In this document: positions 1-7,651 of the stretch, piece by piece
Numbering within the stretch: position 1 is the stretch's first letter
Layout: each line of letters opens with the position of its first letter
Assembly (NCBI RefSeq): GCF_005543295.1
Contig: NZ_SRSG01000003.1
Coordinates: 1 to 64,000, forward strand
DNA: 64,000 nucleotides
Source: Halalkalirubrum salinum
Lineage (GTDB): Archaea; Halobacteriota; Halobacteria; Halobacteriales; Haloferacaceae
Reading direction: 5' to 3'
Made by a program: the position numbers and the translations under genes
Notes under the pieces: model-generated
What the model was told of the DNA's origin: nothing
Database searches by the model: none
The model's input: the letters and a program-made list of their open reading frames with translations, nothing else

Positions 1-111
1 TCCACGACTCCCCAGTGACACAGTTAGTTCTGCATTAGAGAACGGTCTATGAGACTGCTACGAAATCGTCTCGACATAGAACTGCTATCCAACTACCTCA
101 TATTTATTCCT

Positions 112-450
112 TTATTCTAAATTGAACACGTCTACAGGATGTCTGACTAAGGAGTCTTCATCCTCAGGCGATCCTGCATCAAAACCTCCTTCTCTTGGGT
201 GGTGTGGCCATGGGTTGTTTCCTTCGGGTAGGTGTTCTGAGTTGCCGATTTGCGGATCTTGGCCGTCTTGCTGCTCATAGTTCGCAGACCTCTGATGTAG
301 CCAATCCAGATTGTAACCATCGGTCGGAACAATAGTACGTGTTTCTACTTGTATTTGCCCGGCCTCCTGACTGCCTTCAGTTATATATGCCTCGCTGATT
401 TCGTTGCCATCGCCGTCTTCATAGATCTTCAGCCACTTCTGGAGTTTCAA
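112..450 (-). CDS. hypothetical small acidic protein
   Basis: I do not recognise this 112-residue protein. The first half is a mixed sequence with charged patches (KIYEDGDGNEISEAY). The second half is rich in Gly, Pro, Asp and His and looks disordered (for example PWPHHPREGGFDAGSP). There is no signal peptide or membrane segment. It lies downstream of the ATPase/winged-helix operon on the same strand, about 107 bases after it. An AT-rich stretch near 500-515, which reads CTATATTTTT on the minus strand, could be its own promoter. It shares the lower GC and unusual codon use of the 1-3760 block, so it is probably part of the same mobile element. Reality as a gene rests on length, position and acidic composition only. 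Confidence 0.5.
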   Translation of the reverse strand: MKLQKWLKIYEDGDGNEISEAYITEGSQEAGQIQVETRTIVPTDGYNLDWLHQRSANYEQQDGQDPQIGNSEHLPEGNNPWPHHPREGGFDAGSPEDEDSLVRHPVDVFNLE

Positions 451-557
451 TCCTTGTAACTGCGCTAACCTTTGGACAAAGAATACGTAGCTAAAACAGC
501 AAAAATATAGTAGGTTTTGATGATGACTTTTGAGCCTTTGCTTCTCAGAATGCCTAT

Positions 558-959
558 TTATAGATGTTTTTGGACTTGCCTTCTGAAGGCCTCTACTGAG
601 GCTTGGAGGGTCTCTATCTCAGCTTCCAGTTGGTGTACTTTCTGGATGAGTTCTTTGTGGGTCATGTTTTGGTAGGCCTCTAGATCTTCTCTATCTTCTT
701 TACTGAGGGTTTGGAGGCCTTTTTCGGTGGTTTGGGCTTGTAGTGGTGTTTGGAAGACTCTTTTTTGGCCGTTGATGATGCGTTCTGTCATGCCGTCGGG
801 TTTTTCCAGGTGGATGAGGCCTTGTGTTTCTAGTTTTTTGAGACTGTAGCGGACGTGGTGGTTTTCGAGGGTTGTTTCCTGGGTGATTTTTTGGGTGTCG
901 TTGTGGCCTTCTTGGATGGCGTGGAGGACTGCTTGGTCGATATCCCGAAGTTCGGTCAT
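558..959 (-). CDS. winged-helix DNA-binding protein with C-terminal coiled coil
   Basis: The first 65 or so residues form a MarR/ArsR-like winged helix: a helix pair around DIDQAVLHAIQEGHNDTQKI, a recognition-like helix in HHVRYSLKKLETQGLI, then a short wing. The C-terminal third (about residues 88-133) is a heptad-rich Glu/Lys/Gln coiled coil (HKELIQKVHQLEAEIETLQ), probably for dimerisation. The ATG overlaps the TGA of the coupling ATPase (ATGA at 956-959), so the two are translationally coupled. Haloarchaeal mobile elements often end a conjugation-like operon with such a small regulator, so autoregulation of the operon is plausible but inferred. Three AGGCCT palindromes lie inside or at the edge of this gene. 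Confidence 0.75.
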   Translation of the reverse strand: MTELRDIDQAVLHAIQEGHNDTQKITQETTLENHHVRYSLKKLETQGLIHLEKPDGMTERIINGQKRVFQTPLQAQTTEKGLQTLSKEDREDLEAYQNMTHKELIQKVHQLEAEIETLQASVEAFRRQVQKHL

Positions 960-2872
960 TGTTCGAGGAGGACGCAGGGTTGTTCGAGTTCGGTGCAGAA
1001 TCCGGATTCTTCGCGGTAGAGGCAGAAGGCCTGTAGGTCTTCACTGGTGTTGTGGTGGAGTTCGGGGCATTCTGGCTCTATTTTTTCGTCGTGGACTTCC
1101 AGGTCTTCATCTGTGATTTCGATTATTCGGTACTCTGCGTTTTCTAGGTCTTCGAAGTCGGTGTAGGCCTCTCCGTCTTCGTCATTGTAGTAGCTGTAGC
1201 TGCCTTGTTCGTCCTGGTACTGGTCTCCGCGCCGGTTTTTGGGGTCGTCGACGATGTTCTGAAGCTTCGCAGCGTTACCACCTTCGACGACGTAGAAGAC
1301 TTCTCGGTCTTCCTCGACGGCTCGTTGGAGGTTGCGTAGGACTTTGACAGGCCTGCTTAGTGTGCTGTGTTCGGCTTCGAGGTGTGCGATACTTTCGTTG
1401 GGTAGGTGTACGTGGCCGTCCGGTTTTTCGTCGCCTTGGTCCTGGTAGAGCAGGTTGACTGTGAAGCCGCGTTCTTCCAGTTGTTTCTTGGCTTGTGCGA
1501 GGAGTTCGCGGTGTTTGTCGCCGCCGGCGTTGTTGCCTTTCCCGAGGCTCTGCGAGGCCTTCAACTGGGTTGCGGTGTGGGAGGTGGCGGCGGTTCCCTG
1601 TTTTTTGAGTTGGTCGACGTCGGTGTCTTCGGGTTCCCAGGGCGGGTAGGTGTCGAACAGGATGGCGTTGTTGTGGCTTTTCTTGCTGGGTTTCTGGACT
1701 GCGGCCCGGTACTTGCCTAAGGCCTTCAATTGATCTTTGGAGAGGCCTTGGAACATTCCGGCGATCTGGGTTTCGTTTTCTGACCCGGAGGGGTTGAATG
1801 TGATTTTGGTACGGCAGTTGTTGACGACTGCTCTCCGCATGTCGGTTGCGAGTTGTTGGAGGTACTGTGTGGCGAGCCAGCAACCTAAGCGGTATTCGCG
1901 GGCCTCGCTGAGGATTTTGGTGAAGTTGCTGCCTTCGCCTCCGAAGTTCTGTAGTTCGTCGACGTAGAGGAAGAAGGGTGTTCGTTGTTCGACGGGTTGG
2001 GTGACTCTGCTTTGTGCTGCGGCCCAGATTTTGGTGGTGACGATAGATCCGACGAGTTGGGTGACTGTTTCTCCGACTTCGCCTTTCTGGATGTCGACGA
2101 GCAGTATTTTGCTGTCGTCGACGACGTCGCGGAAGTTGACTCCGGATTGTTCGGGGCCGATGACTCTTCGGATGGTGGGGTTCATCACGAAGTCGTTTAG
2201 TCGGCGCTGGAGGGGCTCCATTTCATACGAGGTCATGTCTTCTTTGACGCGGACGAGCTGTTCTCGGATGATCTGGTCGTCGGTGTCGTCGATTAGTTGG
2301 GTGAGCTGGTCTTGGTTGACGACGCAGCGGAAGACATCGAGCAGACTGTTTCCCTGGTTTTTCTGGATGTTTAGGTCGAGGTGGGCGCGGAGCAGGGTTT
2401 CGAGGACGCGTCCGAACTGGTCACCCCAGTTCTCGCTTTGGCGTTTGAATAAGTCGATGAGGTCGGAGACGATGATCTCTTTCTGGTTTTCTCGTTGTGC
2501 TTCGGACATTTCCTCGGTGACGTGGGGTTCGAGGACGTTGATCGGTGTGACGGGGTCTCTTGCCGGGTTAATGTAGACGATGTCGTCGATCCGGTCTTTC
2601 GGGAGTTTGGCGAGGAATTCGTCGATGAGATCGCCTTTCGGATTGATGATCGCTAATCCGTGGTCTTTCTCCGCGTCTTGGAGTGCGACGTGTGTCAGTA
2701 ACTGGCTTTTTCCGTAGCCGGTGGGTCCGACGTTGAGGACGTGTGTTAAGCGCTTTTCGTCGCTGAGGCCGATGTTTTCCTCTACTCCAAGATTTGACTC
2801 TCGGCTGCCGAGGTAGGTCGTGTTGAGGTCGCCGGTGCTCTGGATCAGTGTCTGGGCTTCGCTGGATTTCAT
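956..2872 (-). CDS. VirD4/TraG-like type IV coupling ATPase (HerA/FtsK superfamily)
   Basis: This 638-residue P-loop ATPase has Walker A GPTGYGKS at residues 49-56 and Walker B in FFLYVDELQNF. It then has the TraG/TraD-type run ATQYLQQL followed by an Asn/Arg sensor region (NNCRTKITF). This order is that of coupling ATPases which pump DNA or protein through type IV secretion pores. The family's N-terminal membrane anchor is absent, as in many archaeal forms, so the membrane link may come from the upstream protein. The C-terminal 200 residues are acidic (DEDGEAYTDFEDLE) with a Cys-rich tail. Its start overlaps the stop of the upstream fragment and its stop overlaps the winged-helix gene, giving a tight three-gene operon. 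Codon use differs from the core genome. No relaxase or VirB6-like gene is in view. Confidence 0.8.
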   Translation of the reverse strand: MKSSEAQTLIQSTGDLNTTYLGSRESNLGVEENIGLSDEKRLTHVLNVGPTGYGKSQLLTHVALQDAEKDHGLAIINPKGDLIDEFLAKLPKDRIDDIVYINPARDPVTPINVLEPHVTEEMSEAQRENQKEIIVSDLIDLFKRQSENWGDQFGRVLETLLRAHLDLNIQKNQGNSLLDVFRCVVNQDQLTQLIDDTDDQIIREQLVRVKEDMTSYEMEPLQRRLNDFVMNPTIRRVIGPEQSGVNFRDVVDDSKILLVDIQKGEVGETVTQLVGSIVTTKIWAAAQSRVTQPVEQRTPFFLYVDELQNFGGEGSNFTKILSEAREYRLGCWLATQYLQQLATDMRRAVVNNCRTKITFNPSGSENETQIAGMFQGLSKDQLKALGKYRAAVQKPSKKSHNNAILFDTYPPWEPEDTDVDQLKKQGTAATSHTATQLKASQSLGKGNNAGGDKHRELLAQAKKQLEERGFTVNLLYQDQGDEKPDGHVHLPNESIAHLEAEHSTLSRPVKVLRNLQRAVEEDREVFYVVEGGNAAKLQNIVDDPKNRRGDQYQDEQGSYSYYNDEDGEAYTDFEDLENAEYRIIEITDEDLEVHDEKIEPECPELHHNTSEDLQAFCLYREESGFCTELEQPCVLLEQ

Positions 2873-3759
2873 GATGAGGCGTACTGAATGTTTTCTTGAG
2901 TGGTGCTGGGTACGGCGGTGAGCGCGGCCAGTTCTTCTACTGTGGTTTGGAAAGGCAAGTTCCAGTTGTCGAACTGTCTGTCAGCGATAGAGTTGGCGAA
3001 GTCGACTAAGCGGTGCTCTCGGAGCGGCTGAACCGTGGTTGTGTTGAAGTATTGGCCGGTATCCGGGTTCTCGTAGACGTTGAAGGCCCCGGAGAGTTCT
3101 TTTACCCGGCTTTTGGTGTGTTCGCCGGCACCGATTACTGCGAACCGTATCGAGGTGTGAAACCGGTTGTTCCCGGCTTTGTCCTCGATGGCGTCGGCTT
3201 GCCGTTTTTCCCGGGGAGTAGCGGGTCTCGATCCCCAGAGTTTTTCTTTTTCTTTTCCGAGGAAGCCTATTCGTTGGTAGGCCCGGTGGTTCCAGTACTT
3301 GCCTCGTAGTGGTTTCCCGACGGCGGGTTGGAACAGGATTTGAATCACTACCTGGGTTCCCCGCATTGAGTGGCGGTGCAGTGCTTTTGCTATCGAGTTC
3401 GTGGGCGGTTCTTTGAACTCGTTTTTGAGCGGGTAGTGGTCGAGTTGTCCGGTGGTGAGTAGGCCTCCGCCGATCGTGGTTTCGGGTGTTACGGGTAGGC
3501 CTGAGGTTCCGGTGTCGAACCGTATTTCGGGTAGGTGGTTGGTGAGTTGTGCCCGGATTTTCCGTTCCAGTCTCTTTGTGGGAACGGTGAACTGGAGTTG
3601 TAGGCCGTTCTGTGTTCTCCTGATTTCGTAGCTGGTGATTGGGGAGGTGTTTTTGAGGCCGAGCCATTGGGTTTGGAGTTCTTCGATGGCTCTGATGAAC
3701 TGGGGAAGTGTGCCTTGGTTGTGGTTTCTGGGAGGCCGCGTTGATAAATCACCGGAACT
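2869..3759 (-). pseudogene. 5'-truncated gene upstream of the coupling ATPase
   Basis: An open frame runs from a TAA at 3760-3762 to the stop at 2869-2871, about 296 codons, but it has no ATG, GTG or TTG before the internal ATG at 3366. Reading through from 3759 gives a coherent protein (FIRAIEELQTQWLGLKN, then FTVPTKRLERKIRAQLTNHL and VIQILFQPAVGKPL). Composition and AGGCCT sites stay continuous over the whole frame, so the true gene is longer than the 165-residue piece that starts at 3366 and has lost its 5' end. The stop overlaps the ATPase start by 4 bases. Sequences with this layout just before a TraG-like ATPase in archaeal elements are often VirB4-associated or membrane-docking proteins; I cannot assign this one. 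Translation from the internal ATG at 3366 remains possible. Confidence 0.6.
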
Positions 3760-3768
3760 TTATTTACA
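3758..3768 (+). promoter_or_regulatory. TATA-like box for the secreted glycosidase-like gene
   Basis: ACTTTATTTAC sits about 25 bases upstream of the ATG at 3789. That is the archaeal TATA-to-start spacing for a leaderless transcript, so translation is likely to begin at this ATG rather than at the in-frame TTG at 3780. The box overlaps the point where the minus-strand frame of the foreign block is cut. Confidence 0.4.
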
Positions 3769-3788
3769 TGTAATTCAACTTGACAATC

Positions 3789-6410
3789 ATGTCCGATGTG
3801 AACACTTTGCATCTATCACGACGTGTGCTGCTTAAGGTGGCGTCAATACTCCCGTTCATAGGGTGGGCGTCACGTCCGGGAAAGGCGGAAACAAGCGTTT
3901 TCGTCGATGAGGACGAGTCGCATGTTCGGATCGGAAACAGCCAGCTTGAACTCACATTTAGAAAAGAGACTGGAAGTATCGAACAAGTGAGGGCCGTAGA
4001 GTTAGGACTTGATCTCCGGAACAGTTCAGGAAAAGGACCGGAGATGACGTGGGAACTCTCTTTCTATCATCCTGAGACCGAGTCGTTGACTGCGCCATCG
4101 TACGAGGCAGAGAAGGCAATAGTCCAAACAAGAGATGACGGTGACGAGGTGGGTGTAACGATAACGTGGACGAACCCGCGACTCTACCCTAATGTCCAGG
4201 AAGGGCCTCGTTTTGAGGGAAAAGTCACTGTAGAGGTGTCTGTTCGCGAAAACGACCCCCTGTCTTACTGGCAGATTGATGTTGAAAACAACGATAGTTT
4301 GGCAATCAAATCAATCGAATGTCCGAAAATCATGGACATTGATGCGGTCGCAGATGATGGTACTGACGGTATCACGCTCCCGTCTGAGATGGGGCGTCGT
4401 TTCGTTGATCCGACACAGAAATTCAAGGAACTCGGAGAATCGGCAGGTATGACTTATCCTTCAGGTTTTGGGACGATGCAGTTCACCTCTTATGCCGGTC
4501 CAAATGGCGGATTTTACTCTGATGCTCGAGATACTGAGGGACACGTCAAGCGATGGCGCTGGGGGCAGAGTTGGGAGGACGCAGATCGGCTTCGGTTTGA
4601 TGCTTCATACTTTCCACCGCAATTGCCGGGAGAAGATGTTCACGTCCCATACACTGTGACATTCGGAGCGTTGGACGGTCAGTGGTACGATGCAGCAGAT
4701 CGGTATCGTACGTGGGTCAACTCCGAAGGTTGGCTTAGCGATTTTGACGGTGAACAACCCGATTGGCTTCGTGATCTCGGGGCGACCTACCGAATCGAAA
4801 CCTATCATCCTGAAGGTACAACCGTCGAATTCGATCGAGCCAGTGAGCTCGTTCAAGAGATGGATACGTTCCTTGACCTTCCTCTCCAGTTCCAATTCGG
4901 TCAGTGGCAACACGGGCCAGATGATAGTCCGGTTGAGGGCTGGGAGAGTTTCACAGAAACTGTCGATGATCTTGCGTCCGCCGGAATCCGGACAAACTCA
5001 TTTGTCGGCGGAAACATCATCGGTCGAGATAATTCGGTCTTTGAAGAAAAGGAGGATGCTACCGACTGGGTGGTTCGGGATCAGAATGGCGAACCTGATT
5101 GGATCGGTGATCAAGAACAGTTGTATCAAATTGAATCGACCCAGGAAGGGTGGCAACAATATATCCGAGAATACATCGAGAATCTTCTAGATCGTGGAGT
5201 CACTGAAATTCAGTACGATGGCTTTCCATACGTATTGCCTGAGTGCTATGATCCGAACCATAATCACCCTCCTGGACAGGGTGGGAATTGGTTTTCATCA
5301 GCCGCACGGGAGGACACTCGAGAACTCCAGGAACTGCTCAGGAAGACGGACGATGGCGTGTTAAGTGGTGAAGGGATTTGTGACTATTATGTCCCGTATC
5401 TCGATGTCTTCAACACACGTGATGTCTTTGGAGAATATTTCATCCAAGATATCGATACAGGATGGGTCGAGATAATCCCACTGTTCGAATACGCGTTCGG
5501 GGATATCGTGGTATCTCGGAACCAGAACCACGAGGGGCTCGAAAACGAACCATCCATCACACGATTGTTCACGGCGCGCGCCCTCATGTGGGGAGCGCTT
5601 CCCGTGTTCCGTTATGCTGATCCCGAAGCGGATCCGGAGGTTCCTGGGTTCGACAACCCGCCAGAGTCGCTGCTACACTTTCGACGTGTCGCTCAGGCCC
5701 GGGCAGATTACGCTAACCGGTTCCTTGCACGAGGGCGGATGCTTCCGCCACCAGTTATCGACACTGATGAAGTACTACTTACCAGCCATAGTGGAGTTGA
5801 AGTCAACACAGACGCCGTCTTGGGAAGTGCGTGGGAATCAGCAGAGGGCGAGACGGGGCTTACATTCACGAATGTTAGCAGCGGGGATACACCACAGACA
5901 CTTGAGGTAGATATTGATTTCGGTGAACAGCCGTTCTCCATCCCCGAGGGCGAGACGTTGACGTATGTCGTTCGAAACGGTCAGTACGAACGACTCGACA
6001 ATCCATCTGCGACCGAGCTATTGGTCGAGGTTGCTCCGGATCACGTTGTTCTTGTCGTGGTGGCTCCTCACAGCAGGGAATATGAGGAGGCGCTTGAGGC
6101 AATTGTTGATGCACAGGAAGTTGTCGAAGATGATCACGCTGAAGATACGTTAATTTCAGCTAAACGTGCCCTTGAGGCCAGAGACTTCACCGGAGCGATC
6201 GAACATGCGGAAGCTACCCAAACTTCTTCTGAATCAAACGAGAACCGATCGGAGACTGGTTCGAATGGAGAAACATCGGAGACTGGTTCGAATGGAGAAA
6301 CATCGGAGACTAGTGAGGAAATCCCTGGCTTTGGCTGGGTAGCTGGAGCAGCTAGCGTAGTCGGTGCTGTGAGCGCCAAGCTATTGAATGATCGATATAA
6401 GCAGGAGTGA
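3789..6410 (+). CDS. Tat-exported glycosidase-fold protein (DUF6259-like) with PGF-CTERM-like anchor
   Basis: About 873 residues. The N-terminus has a twin-arginine signal (LSRRVLLKVASILPFIGW). A beta-rich domain (residues about 40-300) is followed by a TIM-barrel-like part (LPLQFQFGQWQHGPDD, ITEIQYDGFPY, GEGICDYYVPYLDVFN), which resembles the DUF6259 group of glycoside-hydrolase-like proteins. A beta domain and a helical stretch follow, then a Ser/Thr/Asn/Gly/Glu linker. The end (IPGFGWVAGAASVVGAVSAK then a short basic tail) looks like the PGF-CTERM signal that archaeosortase ArtA processes for lipid anchoring. It is therefore probably a surface polysaccharide-degrading enzyme; the substrate is unknown. 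Family recall is from motif pattern only. Base composition is lower in GC than the core genome, and it stands alone between the foreign block and a toxin-antitoxin pair. Confidence 0.7.
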   Translation: MSDVNTLHLSRRVLLKVASILPFIGWASRPGKAETSVFVDEDESHVRIGNSQLELTFRKETGSIEQVRAVELGLDLRNSSGKGPEMTWELSFYHPETESLTAPSYEAEKAIVQTRDDGDEVGVTITWTNPRLYPNVQEGPRFEGKVTVEVSVRENDPLSYWQIDVENNDSLAIKSIECPKIMDIDAVADDGTDGITLPSEMGRRFVDPTQKFKELGESAGMTYPSGFGTMQFTSYAGPNGGFYSDARDTEGHVKRWRWGQSWEDADRLRFDASYFPPQLPGEDVHVPYTVTFGALDGQWYDAADRYRTWVNSEGWLSDFDGEQPDWLRDLGATYRIETYHPEGTTVEFDRASELVQEMDTFLDLPLQFQFGQWQHGPDDSPVEGWESFTETVDDLASAGIRTNSFVGGNIIGRDNSVFEEKEDATDWVVRDQNGEPDWIGDQEQLYQIESTQEGWQQYIREYIENLLDRGVTEIQYDGFPYVLPECYDPNHNHPPGQGGNWFSSAAREDTRELQELLRKTDDGVLSGEGICDYYVPYLDVFNTRDVFGEYFIQDIDTGWVEIIPLFEYAFGDIVVSRNQNHEGLENEPSITRLFTARALMWGALPVFRYADPEADPEVPGFDNPPESLLHFRRVAQARADYANRFLARGRMLPPPVIDTDEVLLTSHSGVEVNTDAVLGSAWESAEGETGLTFTNVSSGDTPQTLEVDIDFGEQPFSIPEGETLTYVVRNGQYERLDNPSATELLVEVAPDHVVLVVVAPHSREYEEALEAIVDAQEVVEDDHAEDTLISAKRALEARDFTGAIEHAEATQTSSESNENRSETGSNGETSETGSNGETSETSEEIPGFGWVAGAASVVGAVSAKLLNDRYKQE
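6249..6312 (+). repeat. 27-bp tandem repeat encoding the surface-protein linker
   Basis: Two identical 27-bp units (6249-6275 and 6276-6302), each starting TCGGAGACTGGTTCG, are followed by a partial third unit to about 6312. Each full unit encodes nine residues of the Ser/Glu/Thr/Gly/Asn linker (SETGSNGET). Such exact repeats usually expand and contract by replication slippage, so linker length likely varies between strains. Confidence 0.85.
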
Positions 6411-6660
6411 TCTTCTGTAGCATTATTGCTCGTGCAGAAAGGATGTGTCCCCGGCGCTTTATGATGGTATTTGATAATACTACTTTGACGGAAAGACGGC
6501 GTAGCTGCCAAGAAAACGAGAAAATCAAGGGACTGGCCCGGATCCCAGAAATCCGATGAATAATCTGTTGTCCTGAATGGGTCGAAAATCTGTTCCTAGA
6601 ACATGTGACACTTCTCGTACTCACACGTTTCATCCCAAACCGAATATGAGTGACAAGCCG

Positions 6661-7173
6661 CTAGTCTTCGGTATCGAGTATCTCGGTCACGCTTTCGATA
6701 GGGGCGTAGTATCCACGCTGCTCTCGCCATGTGTCGAGCCATTCATCGGCGATCTTCCGATCGATGTAATCATACTCAACACCGAGAACCAACAGTCCAA
6801 CCGACCCTGTGACCGGCACGTCATGCTGCTCGGCGACCGTACGGGCGGCGAGGTCGTCGGTTGCCAATGTCCCGTCATACTTGATTGCTGCAAGTAATGA
6901 GTCCGCTTCGCCCAGGTCTAATCGTTCTCGGATACCATTGAAATCCTGGTCTGACGAAAGCGGCCGAACGGGTAGTTCGTCGCTGAGAGCGTCAACTGCG
7001 GAATCAAGGTATTTGTGGCCTGTATCTAGACCACGTTGCAGTTCATCACGAATCGCTGGAACCACCATTGGCGACTCCAATGTAGCGATCAGAAATGAGA
7101 TGCTGTCTGTGCTGGCGAAATTGCTAACAACGGTAGTATCAAGAACGACTGGTTGGGGATACCGGCTAGCGAT
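6661..7173 (-). CDS. PIN-domain toxin (DUF3368-like), start codon missing
   Basis: The coding frame clearly continues upstream of its first ATG (7080): directly after the antitoxin TAG it reads ATC GCT AGC CGG TAT, giving ASRYPQPVVLDTTVVSNF. That is the first PIN strand with its acidic residue. Further acidic sites follow in LGEADSLLAAIKYDGTLATDD, the usual second half of a PIN/DUF3368 nuclease, and the total is about 170 residues. PIN toxins are Mg-dependent RNases held in check by their partner. No ATG, GTG or TTG lies between the antitoxin stop and the PIN core. Either ATC at 7171-7173 is used as a rare start (possibly by translational coupling), or the toxin is dead or shortened and lacks its first catalytic Asp. 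Confidence 0.7.
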   Translation of the reverse strand: MASRYPQPVVLDTTVVSNFASTDSISFLIATLESPMVVPAIRDELQRGLDTGHKYLDSAVDALSDELPVRPLSSDQDFNGIRERLDLGEADSLLAAIKYDGTLATDDLAARTVAEQHDVPVTGSVGLLVLGVEYDYIDRKIADEWLDTWREQRGYYAPIESVTEILDTED

Positions 7174-7395
7174 CTACTCGTCAATATTCTGTGCGACGTC
7201 AAGTTCTGCTTGGAGATCGTCGTCTGTTCGTGGACCGTACAGCGCTGTAAATCCAGCCTCTTCGAGGAGTTCTTCGAATTCCCAGCGCGACATTCCTGCC
7301 GATTCAGCAGCTTTCCCAAGTGAAATTTCACCGAGGGCGTACTGACCGATGACGGTCGCTAGTTCGTCGCTCGCACCAGAGCTGGTAGACGCCAT
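7174..7395 (-). CDS. UPF0175-family antitoxin
   Basis: A 73-residue protein with the UPF0175 helix-turn-helix-like core: ALGEISLGKAAESAGMSRWEFEELLEEAG. The basic-hydrophobic run GMSRWEFEELL is the family hallmark. UPF0175 proteins are antitoxins encoded directly ahead of PIN/DUF3368 toxins, as here, where the PIN frame begins at the base after this stop. The C-terminal tail (RTDDDLQAELDVAQNIDE) is the part expected to wrap the toxin. The same protein probably represses the operon. An intergenic stretch of about 256 bases separates it from the restriction gene at 7652-9067. Confidence 0.8.
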   Translation of the reverse strand: MASTSSGASDELATVIGQYALGEISLGKAAESAGMSRWEFEELLEEAGFTALYGPRTDDDLQAELDVAQNIDE

Positions 7396-7651
7396 CGTAC
7401 CTTTCTATCCGGGCTATGTGCCTAAGAGTGTATCCTCCTATGAGGTGCACATGATTCCGACTGGCAACCGTTACTGACAGAGCAGTGTACCGTCCTGATC
7501 CTCCTCAAACGAGAAAATTAACTTTTCATCACCGATTCCAGTATTTAACCAATTTTCTGATAGCGAGGCATATGTTCACCCTATTTTCATATCTGTATTT
7601 TTATAGCATATAACCAGAAGAAATAAAAATCTACACGACTCAAACTATTCA

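Noticed and set aside
2981-3667. 228-codon open frame on the minus strand overlapping the truncated gene
   Set aside because: Arg/Thr/His/Pro-rich shadow of the real frame, with low-complexity composition; the alternate frame (2869-3759) reads as a proper protein.
6352-6660. Possible insertion-sequence remnant after the glycosidase-like gene
   Set aside because: No inverted repeats or transposase motif could be seen in 6411-6660; only short low-quality frames.
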